Positions 1-9,116 of a stretch of 64,000 nucleotides of DNA are shown in pieces. The stretch comes from CALZJC01 sp963781065 (lineage in GTDB: Bacteria > Acidobacteriota > Thermoanaerobaculia > Multivoradales > JAHEKO01). The notes under the pieces are model-generated. The model was not told the origin of the DNA. It saw only the letters and a program-made list of their open reading frames with translations, and searched no databases. The stretch is from contig CAWAET010000022.1 in the NCBI GenBank assembly GCA_963781065.1, positions 62,001 through 126,000 on the forward strand. The letters are read 5' to 3'. Position numbers and translations under genes: made by a program. How positions within the stretch are numbered: position 1 is the stretch's first letter; the number at the start of each line of letters is the position of its first letter.

Positions 1-409
1 CATGCAGCGCCGACGCCAGCCCGACGACCGGGTGACCGAGAACACCCAGCGCAGCCTTGGCCGGGTCTCCGGCCGGCAGCTTCGCCACCGCGTCGCGAAG
101 GGCCTGACTCGAGCCCGAAGAGACCGCGCTCACCGCTTGCGTCGCGGCATGCTGGCTGCTGTGGGGAAGAGCGGTGGTGTCGCTCCCCTGGCAGCTCCCG
201 CCCCGCTCCTTCAGGCACTTGCGGAAGAGGCCGAGGTCGGTGTCGAAGATCCCGAGCTCATGGTCCATGGCCTTGACGTCTTTCTCCGCCAGGTGGGTCG
301 CGAAGTCCTCAACCAGCGACGTGCAGCCGGCAGTGGCCGCGGCGACGAGCGTGAGAAAGACGGATCGAAGGCCGAGCCGGTAAAGCGGAGACTGTCGAGT
401 GAATCTCAT
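1..409 (-). CDS. Partial lipoprotein of unknown function, runs off the window edge
   Basis: The minus-strand frame opens with ATG at 409 and stays open to base 1, giving 136 residues of an incomplete protein. The start is supported by an AGGAG about 9 nt upstream. The N terminus is a lipoprotein signal: basic MRFTRQ, a hydrophobic stretch, then ATAGC-TS, so Cys29 is the likely lipidated residue. The mature part has a charged segment (EDFATHLAEKDVKAMDHELG), two cysteines near residues 64 and 73, then an Ala/Ser-rich segment. I recognise no family. Proteins of this shape are usually held in the outer or inner membrane facing the periplasm. The C terminus lies outside the window, so length and function cannot be judged. 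Confidence 0.7.
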   Translation of the reverse strand, partial: MRFTRQSPLYRLGLRSVFLTLVAAATAGCTSLVEDFATHLAEKDVKAMDHELGIFDTDLGLFRKCLKERGGSCQGSDTTALPHSSQHAATQAVSAVSSGSSQALRDAVAKLPAGDPAKAALGVLGHPVVGLASALH

Positions 410-540
410 CTTCTCTGCTCCTGCTGTTCGACGCCTCCCCCACCAGGGAGATCAGCGTCGCTGATTCCACCGAGAATCGATGTTGGTCGCGAAATACTGT
501 GGCCAGATCCTAGCCGCAGAGCCGCGGGATCGCAATGGGG

Positions 541-563
541 AAAAGCCCCACCTCAGGCGGGGC
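541..563 (-). terminator. Intrinsic terminator after the E2 gene
   Basis: On the minus strand an 8-bp GC-rich stem (GCCCCGCC / GGTGGGGC, one G-U pair) with a TGA loop is followed by TTTT. It lies about 65 nt downstream of the E2 stop codon, where the MBL-lpd-E2 transcript should end. Confidence 0.75.
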
Positions 564-628
564 ACGCCGCAGCCAGCAGCAGCCGGCCGATTCGAGCCGC
601 GCGGGCTAAAGACTCGATCCGCGGCCGC

Positions 629-2149
629 CTAGCCGAAGGCGTCCAGCTCGGACCAGCTCTCCTCGACCAGGGTCTTCTTGATCGAGATCATGAAGTGGTC
701 GGCGTCGGCGCCGTCGACCAGCCGGTGGTCGTAGCTGATCGAGAAGTAGGACATGGTCTTGATGGCGATGGTGTCGTTGCCGTCGGCGTCGGCGGCCACG
801 ATGGGCCGCTTCTCGATGGCGCCGATGCCGAGGATCGCCACCTGCGGCTGGCTGATGATCGGCGTGCCGATCAGGCTGCCGAAGACCCCCGGGTTGGTCA
901 CCGTGAAGGTGCCGCCCTGGATCTCGTCGGGGCCGAGCTTCTTCCTGCGCGCCCGATCGGCGAGGTCGTTGGCTCCCTTGGCGAGACCGACCAGGTTGAG
1001 CTGGTCGGCGTTGCGCAGGACCGGCACCAGCAAGCCCCAATCGAGAGCCACCGCCATGCCGATGTTGATCTGCTGCTTGAAGACCACGTTGGTGCCGTCG
1101 ATGGACGCGTTGAGCTTGGGGTGGGCCTTGAGCGCCGAGGCGACCGCCTTGAAGATGAAGGGCATGTAGGTCAGCTTGGTGCCGTGGGCCTCGAGGAAGC
1201 CCGCCTTGGCCCGTTGCCGGACCCGCGCCACCCGCGACATGTCCATGTGGAAGACCGTCGTGACGTGCGCCGAGGTGTCCTTGGAGTAGCGCATGTGGGC
1301 GGCGGTGATCTGGCGGATGCGCGACATCGGCTCGATCCGGACCGGCTCGCCCTCGGCGTAGGCCGGGACGTGGAAGCCACCGGTGGCCGGGGGCGCCGAT
1401 GGGGCCGGAGCCGCGGGCGCTGCCGCCGCCGCTGCGGCAGCCGGACGCTCCGGGGCCGCGGCAGCCTTCGCGGCCGGCGCTTCGGCCTTGCCCTCGCCGC
1501 CTTCGAGGTGGGCTTCGAGATCGCGCCGGGTCACCCGGCCGTGGATGCCGGTGCCGGCGACCTGTGACAGGTCGACGTCGTGCTCGACCGCCATCTTGCG
1601 CACCACCGGGCTCGAGAAGGTGCGCGCGCGCTCGGCCTCGGGGTCGGCATCGGCATCGGCATCGGCATCGGCAAGGGTGTCGGAGGGCTCGGGAGGCGCG
1701 GCTCCATCCGCCTGGCGGCTCGCCTCCGGCGCCGGCGCCTCGGCCTCCGGCGCCGTTTCCGCGGTTTCCGGCTCACCCTGCCGGGCCTGCGGCTCGGCGG
1801 CCGCTGGCTCGGGCTCCGCGGCCTCCCCGGAGGCCGGCTTCGGGGCCTCTTCGGCCTTAACCTCCGGCGCCGGCTCGGCCTGCCCTGCCCCGTCGGCGGC
1901 GGGCTTCTCGCCCGGCTCGCCGATCCGGGCGACAACATCGTTGACCTCGACCGTCGCCCCCTCCTCGTGGTGGATCTCGAGCAGCACGCCGTCGGCGGGG
2001 CTGGGGATCTCGGCGTCCACCTTGTCGGTGGAGATCTCGAACAGGGGCTGGTCGCGCTCGACTTTGTCGCCGACCTTCACCAGCCATCTGGTGATCGTTC
2101 CTTCGGCGATCGACTCGCCCATCTGCGGCATGATCACATCGGTTGCCAT
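629..2149 (-). CDS. Dihydrolipoamide acyltransferase, E2 of a 2-oxoacid dehydrogenase complex
   Basis: This 506-aa E2 component transfers acyl groups from lipoate to CoA at the core of a 2-oxoacid dehydrogenase. Domains in order: a lipoyl domain at residues 2-78 with the lipoylated Lys43 in STDKVDAEIP, a long Ala/Pro/Glu linker containing a (Asp-Ala) run, an E3-binding domain near residues 178-215 (SSPVVRKMAVEHDVDLSQVAG), a second Ala/Pro linker, and a catalytic domain ending in SYDHRLVDGADADHF with the catalytic His and Asp. It sits 9 nt downstream of lpd, so E2 and E3 are co-transcribed, but no E1 gene is in the window. The substrate (2-oxoglutarate, branched-chain oxoacid or pyruvate) cannot be fixed from sequence alone. 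The lipoyl motif resembles SucB/branched-chain types. Confidence 0.93.
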   Translation of the reverse strand: MATDVIMPQMGESIAEGTITRWLVKVGDKVERDQPLFEISTDKVDAEIPSPADGVLLEIHHEEGATVEVNDVVARIGEPGEKPAADGAGQAEPAPEVKAEEAPKPASGEAAEPEPAAAEPQARQGEPETAETAPEAEAPAPEASRQADGAAPPEPSDTLADADADADADPEAERARTFSSPVVRKMAVEHDVDLSQVAGTGIHGRVTRRDLEAHLEGGEGKAEAPAAKAAAAPERPAAAAAAAAPAAPAPSAPPATGGFHVPAYAEGEPVRIEPMSRIRQITAAHMRYSKDTSAHVTTVFHMDMSRVARVRQRAKAGFLEAHGTKLTYMPFIFKAVASALKAHPKLNASIDGTNVVFKQQINIGMAVALDWGLLVPVLRNADQLNLVGLAKGANDLADRARRKKLGPDEIQGGTFTVTNPGVFGSLIGTPIISQPQVAILGIGAIEKRPIVAADADGNDTIAIKTMSYFSISYDHRLVDGADADHFMISIKKTLVEESWSELDAFG

Positions 2150-2158
2150 CGGTCTACC

Positions 2159-3553
<1,395 letters not shown>

Positions 3554-3572
3554 CCGGGTGTCCTGAAGCCCC

Positions 3573-4430
3573 TCAGGAGGCGGCCACCAACGCCACCGGC
3601 TCGGCGGCGAAGCGGCCCGGCTTCTCCTCGCGCAGCCGGGCCAGCGGCGTCTCGGGGTCGTGCTCGAAGACGCACAGCCAACTCTCCGCCGCCGCGCGCG
3701 GCAGCCAGCGCTGCTTGTTGGTCATCGTGTCGAGCGGATAGAGGTCGTAGCCCATCACCCAGGCGTACGGCAGGTGGGCCGCGGTGGGCACCAGATCGGC
3801 CCAGAAGACACCGCGCTCGCCGGGCCCCCCGTCGAGCAGCACGATGCACATGTCGGCGTTGTGGCCCGGCGCCTTGACCGCCTCCACACCGGCGACCGGC
3901 GCCGCCCGATCGTCAAAAAGCTCGACCACGCCGGCCTCGAACAGCGGCTCCCAGTTGCGCGGGTCATAGCTCGCCCGGTCGCGCTCGCTGGGCGAGCGGG
4001 CGTGCGCAACCTCGCCCCGCTCGAGCCAGTAGCGGGCGCGGGGGAAGGTCGGCACCAGCCGGCCGTCGACCAGCCGGGTGTTCCAGCCGCAGTGGTCGAA
4101 GTGCAGGTGGGTCAGCAGGACGTGGGTGACGTCCTCGGGCTCGAAACCGGCCTGGCGGATCGCCTCGGGCAGCCGCCGAGCACCCTCGTCGATGCCGAAG
4201 ATGTCGTTGAACTTCTGGTCGTTCTTGTCGCCGATCCCGGTGTCGATCAACAACAGATCGTCGCCGCTCGCAACCAGCAGGCTGTTGACCGTCATCTGGA
4301 TCCGGTTGCGCTCGTCGGCCGGCTTGCGGCGCTCCCAGAGCACCTTGGGCACCACACCGAACATCGCTCCGCCATCGAGGCGAAAACCGCCGTCGTCGGC
4401 CAGATGAAGATCGAGTCGACCCAGTCGCAT
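3573..4430 (-). CDS. MBL-fold metallo-hydrolase
   Basis: This 285-aa protein has the metallo-beta-lactamase signature THLHFDHCGWN, with metal ligands His108, His110, Asp112 and His113. A further GHNADM ligand motif and a late HDPETP complete the two-metal site. No signal peptide is present, so it is cytoplasmic. Similar single-domain MBL proteins include quorum-quenching lactonases and other hydrolases of esters or thioesters, and the exact substrate is not readable here. It is the first gene of a unit with lpdA and the E2 gene, which could point to a housekeeping role tied to acyl-thioester metabolism (inference). Confidence 0.82.
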   Translation of the reverse strand: MRLGRLDLHLADDGGFRLDGGAMFGVVPKVLWERRKPADERNRIQMTVNSLLVASGDDLLLIDTGIGDKNDQKFNDIFGIDEGARRLPEAIRQAGFEPEDVTHVLLTHLHFDHCGWNTRLVDGRLVPTFPRARYWLERGEVAHARSPSERDRASYDPRNWEPLFEAGVVELFDDRAAPVAGVEAVKAPGHNADMCIVLLDGGPGERGVFWADLVPTAAHLPYAWVMGYDLYPLDTMTNKQRWLPRAAAESWLCVFEHDPETPLARLREEKPGRFAAEPVALVAAS

Positions 4431-4579
4431 AGCCGCAGGAGTCTACCGGATCGCGATCCGGCCGGTAAGGAACCGCGGCGTCGCCGCCTGTGCTCCGTCA
4501 CGCTGCCGAGAGATGGCGGGGACATCGGGAACCGGTATCCTGGCCCCGCACTGCCGTAGCCGACGATCGGACGCGCGCG

Positions 4580-5746
4580 ATGAGTGAGACGACCCCCAGG
4601 CCGCGAGACGAGACCGGGAAAGGGAGCATCGCCCTGGTCCTGGCCGGCGGCGGCGCCCGGGCGGCCTATCAGATCGGCTTCCTCCGCTGTCTGGCGCGCA
4701 ACCTGCCGGAGGAGCGTTTCGACATCCTCACCGGGGTCTCGGCCGGGGCGATCAACGCCGCCTTCCTGGCCTCGCATCCCGGTCCGCTGGCCGCCGCCGT
4801 AGACGAGTTGAGCGAGATCTGGTCGGGACTCAGCCCGGAGCGGATCTTCCGCATCGGCAGTCTGTCGCTGGCCGCCAGCATGCTCCGCTGGGGTCTGCGC
4901 CTGATCACCGGCGGCGGCCCGGCAACGCCCCAGACCAGGGGCCTGCTCGACACCGCGCCGCTGCGCGACCTGCTCGAGAGCTGCCTGGGTCCGGTCGACG
5001 ACGAGATCCCCGGCATCGCCGCCAACGTCGAGAATGGCCGGCTGTCCGCGGTTGCCCTGACCACTCTCGACTACGGCACCGGCCAGACGGTGACCTGGGT
5101 GCAGGGCCGCGAGATCGACGCCTGGGAGCGGCCCAACCGGATCGGTGTGAACTGCCGCTTGACGGTCGACCACGTCATGGCCTCGGCATCGTTGCCGCTG
5201 GTGTTCCCGGCCGTGAAGCTGGCGGGATCGTGGTGCGGCGACGGCGGCGTGCGCATGCTGACGCCCTTGGCGCCGGCGATCCACCTGGGCGCCGACCGGA
5301 TCCTGGCGATCTCGACCCGCTACGCCCGGTCGCGCGAGGAGGCCGACCGGCCGGTGATCCGCGCCTACCCGCCGCCGGCACAGATCGCCGGCACCCTGCT
5401 CAACGCCATCTTCCTCGACTCCGTCGACCTGGACGCACTGAGGCTCGAGAGAACCAATCGGCTCCTGGGCAAGCTGCCAGCCGGGCAGCGCGAGGGGCTC
5501 AGGCCGGTGGGGCTGCTGGTCCTGCGGCCGTCGATCGATCTCGGCAAGCTGGCCGCCCGCTACGAGGCCAACCTGCCCGGCGCCTTCCGCTTCCTGACCC
5601 GCGGCCTCGGCACCCGGGAGACCGCCAGCCCCGATTTCCTGAGCCTCCTGATGTTCCAGGCCGACTACCTGAAGAACCTGATCGAGGTCGGCGAACAGGA
5701 CGCCGAGCGCCGGGTGCAGGAGATTGGCGAGTTCATGAGCGACTGA
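4580..5746 (+). CDS. Patatin-like phospholipase
   Basis: The 388-aa product is a patatin-family lipid acyl hydrolase. The oxyanion-hole motif GGGARAAYQIG begins near residue 23, the nucleophile is Ser54 in GVSAGAINA, and the catalytic Asp is in a DGGVRML motif near residue 220. A start 90 nt upstream (4490) is also open, but the ATG at 4580 places the patatin core at a normal distance from the N terminus and is preferred. There is no signal peptide, so it acts in the cytoplasm or at the inner face of the membrane. It is divergent from the MBL gene and convergent with the kinase gene ending at 5806. Confidence 0.88.
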   Translation: MSETTPRPRDETGKGSIALVLAGGGARAAYQIGFLRCLARNLPEERFDILTGVSAGAINAAFLASHPGPLAAAVDELSEIWSGLSPERIFRIGSLSLAASMLRWGLRLITGGGPATPQTRGLLDTAPLRDLLESCLGPVDDEIPGIAANVENGRLSAVALTTLDYGTGQTVTWVQGREIDAWERPNRIGVNCRLTVDHVMASASLPLVFPAVKLAGSWCGDGGVRMLTPLAPAIHLGADRILAISTRYARSREEADRPVIRAYPPPAQIAGTLLNAIFLDSVDLDALRLERTNRLLGKLPAGQREGLRPVGLLVLRPSIDLGKLAARYEANLPGAFRFLTRGLGTRETASPDFLSLLMFQADYLKNLIEVGEQDAERRVQEIGEFMSD

Positions 5747-5805
5747 GGCCGGCGCGCCGCCGCCCGGCCACCGGTCGCCGCGGCGGCCGGGATGGCAAGG
5801 CGGCC

Positions 5806-6822
5806 TCAGGAGCGTTCGAGGTCGGCCAGAACGGCCTCCCGCACCGCCGGCAGGCCGGCCATCCCGGGCGGATAGACAAGCCGGCGCACCGGCACCTCCC
5901 GCACCAGCCGGGCAAAGGCCTCCAGCCGTGCCGCCTGCAGGCCCGCCGCCTCGACGATGTAGGGCGAGAACGAGCGGCGCAGCAGCTCGACGACCGCCTG
6001 CCGCGCGGGGACCGGAGAGATCCGGACGCCCCCGCCGGCCGTCTCGCCATCCAGCCGCTCGGGCAGATACAGACGGCCGAGCGGCGCCGCGGCGGCGTGG
6101 AAGTCGCCGAAGCCGCCCTCCCCGACCGGAACCCAGTGCTTGCCGAGCTGGACGCGAGACGCCTCGCGGAGCCCCGGATCGGTGACGAAGTGCGCCAGCC
6201 CGTCCGGCCGCATGCGCATCTGGGGGTAGCCGGAGCGGCCGACGATCCCTGCGGCGGGCGCCTCGATCGCCAGCAGGTCGTCGCAGAGCAGCGGCGCGCC
6301 ACCGGCCATCATCGCCGCCGCCAGGGCGGTCTTGCCGCCCCGGTGGCCGGCCATGAAGGCCACCACCCGGCCGGCGACAACCACCGCCGAGGCGTGCAGG
6401 GCGCAGATCGCCAACCGCTCCAGCCAGTAGGCCAGGACCGGCCCCAGCAGGCGGACCTCGACCAGCCGCGCGCCGGCCGCCCGACGCAGGTGACAATCGA
6501 TGCGATCGCCGCCCAGGTAGAAGTCCAGCGCGTCGCCAAAGCGCAGCAGCTCTCCCTCGTCCAGCCGGTAAAGCCGCGACAGGCTGTCGCCGGCCGGATC
6601 GAGCAGCGGGCTCTCGTAGACCGGGTCGCCCAGCTGCGCCACGTACGGAGGCCGGTCCGCGACCGAGAAGGTCAGATCCACGTCCCCCCGGCCCGGCGAC
6701 AGCCGGCTGGCAAAGGCGAACGAGCTGGCCAGGGTGAGGCCGAACAGGCGGTGGCTGCGCCGGCCCGAGATCGCGCCGGAGATCGCGCCCCTCGGGGTGC
6801 CCCCGTCCGGCGCCTCCGTCAT
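5806..6822 (-). CDS. HPr-kinase-like (HprK-related) protein kinase of the lasso locus
   Basis: This 338-aa protein has a C-terminal HprK-type ATPase core. HASAV near residue 143 is followed by the P-loop AGHRGGKT (residues 158-165), then the acidic pair CDDLL (Asp181-Asp182), the layout seen in HPr kinases and in kinases of some lasso peptide clusters that phosphorylate the peptide C terminus. The first ~135 residues form a variable domain. It is encoded 47 nt after a PRTase-PqqD fusion and in the same operon. The lasso precursor encoded at 12067-12240 ends in Ser-Phe-Ala-Thr, a plausible acceptor (inference). The start at 6822 is the third ATG in a 14-bp triple repeat. Residues 13-20 carry a duplicated GAIS caused by a 12-bp DNA duplication. 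A kinase for another substrate remains possible. Confidence 0.72.
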   Translation of the reverse strand: MTEAPDGGTPRGAISGAISGRRSHRLFGLTLASSFAFASRLSPGRGDVDLTFSVADRPPYVAQLGDPVYESPLLDPAGDSLSRLYRLDEGELLRFGDALDFYLGGDRIDCHLRRAAGARLVEVRLLGPVLAYWLERLAICALHASAVVVAGRVVAFMAGHRGGKTALAAAMMAGGAPLLCDDLLAIEAPAAGIVGRSGYPQMRMRPDGLAHFVTDPGLREASRVQLGKHWVPVGEGGFGDFHAAAAPLGRLYLPERLDGETAGGGVRISPVPARQAVVELLRRSFSPYIVEAAGLQAARLEAFARLVREVPVRRLVYPPGMAGLPAVREAVLADLERS

Positions 6823-6852
6823 GGCACCTCCGTCATGGCGCCTCCGTCATGG
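6811..6852 (-). repeat. Three tandem 14-bp units, each with an ATG and a Shine-Dalgarno core
   Basis: The unit, read on the minus strand as CCATGACGGAGGNG, occurs three times at 6839-6852, 6825-6838 and 6811-6824. It places ATG codons at 6850, 6836 and 6822. The first two open only MTEAP and MTEVP before a TGA that overlaps the next ATG. The third opens the kinase. Each unit's GGAGG lies 4 nt ahead of the next unit's ATG. Confidence 0.85.
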
Positions 6853-6869
6853 CGGCCCCATCATCGCGG

Positions 6870-7883
6870 TCAGACGGCGGCGGCTTCCAACAGCCGGTGC
6901 CCGGCCAGCGTCTCGGCGAAGGAACCAAGGTCCCGCCGCAGGGTGTCGAGCGGCGCCTCGTACCGCTCGGCGAGGAAAGCCGCTCCGGCGTCGACGCTGC
7001 CCCAGGCCGCCAGGGCCCGCCACATGTCCGCGCCAACCCCCTCGAGGGCGAAGACCCGATCCGTCGCCAGCGAGTAGAGCCAGATGCGGTCGTCGAGGGC
7101 GGCCGTGGCCACCTCATCGGCGACCCGCCAGGCCGGGGCCTCCACCGGCACCGGCGGCGGCCCGAGCTCGGCCCGCGCCTTGAGACAGCTGTGCGGCGGC
7201 AGCAGCCGCCAGCCCCGCTCGAGAGCCCCGCTGGCGGGGTTCCAGATCGGGCGGTCGGGCTCGCTCCAGGCAAAGCCGACCAGGTCCGGCAGACCCAACC
7301 AGTAGCGGCCGCCGCCGAGGTGGTCGCGACCGCTGGCCAGCCAGCGTGGATAGTCGTCGCCGTACAGCTCGCGCGCGTGGTCGGCCAGATCGGCCGCCGC
7401 CACACAGCGCTCCACCCGCGGCTCGGTGGCGACGATCGCCGCGCGCAGGTCCGGGTGCGAGTAGAGGTGCGCGAACACGACCCGCGGGCTGTCGCAGCCG
7501 GCCAGGGCGGCGCGGAAGCGCGAGCCGCTCAGCGCACAGTCGTCCACCAGCAAAAGCGGCCGATCGCCGGCCGGCTCGCCCGACAGCCGTGCCGCGCGCA
7601 GATCGAGCATGTACGCCAGCATGCCCAGCACGATCAGCCCGCCACGCGGGATGCCGCGGGCGGCGAACGCTCTCAGATCGCCGCGCGAGTGGCCCTCGAG
7701 CAGCTTGGCCGCCAGCGCCTCGCACAGGCGCTCGGCCCGGCGGTAGTCGACATAGCGGAGGGTGTGGCGCAGGCGCCGGACGACTCCCGGCAGGGTGCCC
7801 AGCCGCGCGGCATCGACCGATGTCAGCCCCGGCGGGGCCTGCAGGCCGGTCGGCAGCCGGTCCGCCTCATCAGTCCTCGTCAT
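6870..7883 (-). CDS. Phosphoribosyltransferase-like domain fused to a PqqD-like (RRE) domain
   Basis: This 337-aa protein joins two domains. Residues ~45-240 look like a type I phosphoribosyltransferase: GIPRGGLIVLG near residue 78 and the PRPP-loop pattern LLLVDDCALSGSRF at 110-123, followed by a PDLVGFAW strand. Residues ~258-333 are a PqqD-like domain (DDRIWLYSLATDRVFALEG, then a helical AERYEAPLDTLRRDL), the fold that binds RiPP leader peptides. The ATG at 7883 overlaps the upstream TGA as ATGA, and the kinase gene follows. The fusion would let a leader-bound peptide be presented to a PRTase active site. Whether that site is catalytic or only a fold is unknown. An alternative reading, a PRTase that merely carries a regulatory PqqD domain, cannot be excluded. 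Confidence 0.7.
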   Translation of the reverse strand: MTRTDEADRLPTGLQAPPGLTSVDAARLGTLPGVVRRLRHTLRYVDYRRAERLCEALAAKLLEGHSRGDLRAFAARGIPRGGLIVLGMLAYMLDLRAARLSGEPAGDRPLLLVDDCALSGSRFRAALAGCDSPRVVFAHLYSHPDLRAAIVATEPRVERCVAAADLADHARELYGDDYPRWLASGRDHLGGGRYWLGLPDLVGFAWSEPDRPIWNPASGALERGWRLLPPHSCLKARAELGPPPVPVEAPAWRVADEVATAALDDRIWLYSLATDRVFALEGVGADMWRALAAWGSVDAGAAFLAERYEAPLDTLRRDLGSFAETLAGHRLLEAAAV

Positions 7884-9031
7884 CGGCCGAGCTGGAAGAT
7901 GACGGCGCCGACGTCGTCGCCCTGGAGCTCCCACTCGGTGGACTCCCGCTTGCGGTTGGGCCCGAACGAGTAGACGAAGATGACGCGGCTGCCGCGGCGG
8001 CGCGAGCACTCGTCACGGATCCAGTAGGGCGAGTTCCAGGGGTCGAGGAAGAACTCCGCCCGCTCCGTCGGCATGCCCTGGCCGGTGAGCGCGGCGAAGG
8101 CGCCCTCGTACAGGTAGTCGGTGTCGTACTTCTCAACGAACGAGTAGACCCGCTTGTGCACTCCGCACCGGGTCACCGCCTTGCCGCGGTTGTCACGCGC
8201 CATGGTCAGGAAGTCGTCCTTGAGGGCGGCGGTCTCGGTAACCACCGCGGCCAGGATCTCCTCGCCGGTCCCGCGCTGCCCGCGCGAGTAGGCAGCCGCC
8301 GCCAGGCCCAGCGCGGCGACGATCGCCACCACCAGCGCCAGCCTGCCGAGACGCCGGGGCCCGGTCTCGGGCCGGCCGGCAAAGGTCTCCGCCGCGACCA
8401 GCGAGGCGAACAGGAATCCCAGCCCGACCATCAGCTCGATCACCTCGCCGGTGAACTTGAGCGGATACTGCTGGTAGACGACCCAGGTGACCAGGAAGGC
8501 TGGCGCCAGTTGCCACGGCGACGCCACGACGGCGAGCCGATCCAACTGCCGGCGGACCGGCGCCGCCAGCGCCAGCAGCGGCAGCAACACGCCGTAGCCC
8601 AGGATGACGCCCTTCAGAGCCAGCTTGCGCAGCGAGGTGTCGACCACGTTGTGGATGTTCAACTCCTGCTGGAAGTTCTCCTGCAGGAAGTAGACCGGCG
8701 GCCGGTAGCCCAGCACGCGCTGGCCCCACGAGATCTCCTCGCCGGCGACAAAGACGCAGAACAGCGAGACGCCAGCCAGGAACCAGGGCAGCGCCCCGCT
8801 CGCCCGCCGCTGGCGGACCGCGGCGACGGCGAAGATCACCGCGGCGACGGCAAAGGCCCAGACCGTGGCCCATTCGAGGAACTCGTCCTCCTGGACCGCC
8901 TGGTAGTAGGCGTCCCGGCTCGACTCGTGAAGCGCCAGGGCCACGAGCAGCGGCAGCACCGCCAGCAGGTTGGCCACCAGCGGCCAGACGAAGCCCTGGG
9001 AGCTTCGGGCCGTGTTGAGCGTCGCGTTCAT
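7880..9031 (-). CDS. Polytopic membrane protein of unknown function in the lasso locus
   Basis: The 383-aa product has about seven predicted membrane segments (roughly residues 17-36, 54-73, 82-98, 140-160, 172-190, 199-217 and 228-248), then a ~130-residue soluble C-terminal part with CGVHKRVYSFVEKYDTDYLY and a DECSRRRG segment. A conserved-looking EEISWGQRVLGY lies after the third segment. I recognise no family. Its stop overlaps the start of the PRTase-PqqD gene (ATGA), so the two are translated together. A TACAAT element at 9045-9050 lies only 13 nt before the ATG, so a short-leader promoter is possible but weakly supported. A role in export of, or immunity to, the peptide product is speculation. 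Confidence 0.6.
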   Translation of the reverse strand: MNATLNTARSSQGFVWPLVANLLAVLPLLVALALHESSRDAYYQAVQEDEFLEWATVWAFAVAAVIFAVAAVRQRRASGALPWFLAGVSLFCVFVAGEEISWGQRVLGYRPPVYFLQENFQQELNIHNVVDTSLRKLALKGVILGYGVLLPLLALAAPVRRQLDRLAVVASPWQLAPAFLVTWVVYQQYPLKFTGEVIELMVGLGFLFASLVAAETFAGRPETGPRRLGRLALVVAIVAALGLAAAAYSRGQRGTGEEILAAVVTETAALKDDFLTMARDNRGKAVTRCGVHKRVYSFVEKYDTDYLYEGAFAALTGQGMPTERAEFFLDPWNSPYWIRDECSRRRGSRVIFVYSFGPNRKRESTEWELQGDDVGAVIFQLGR

Positions 9032-9116
9032 AACCTCGACGCCGATTGTACAGGCAGGGCAAAGCCGGCAGAGGAGCCACGCTCTCCCCTACCGGCCGCG
9101 CCCCACCGGGCAGACG

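Noticed and set aside
1400..1700. Long Asp-Ala and Pro-Ala repeats inside the E2 gene
   Set aside because: Typical flexible linkers of 2-oxoacid dehydrogenase E2 proteins.
5747..5805. GC-rich inverted repeats between the patatin and kinase genes
   Set aside because: No T-run on either strand, so terminator function cannot be supported.
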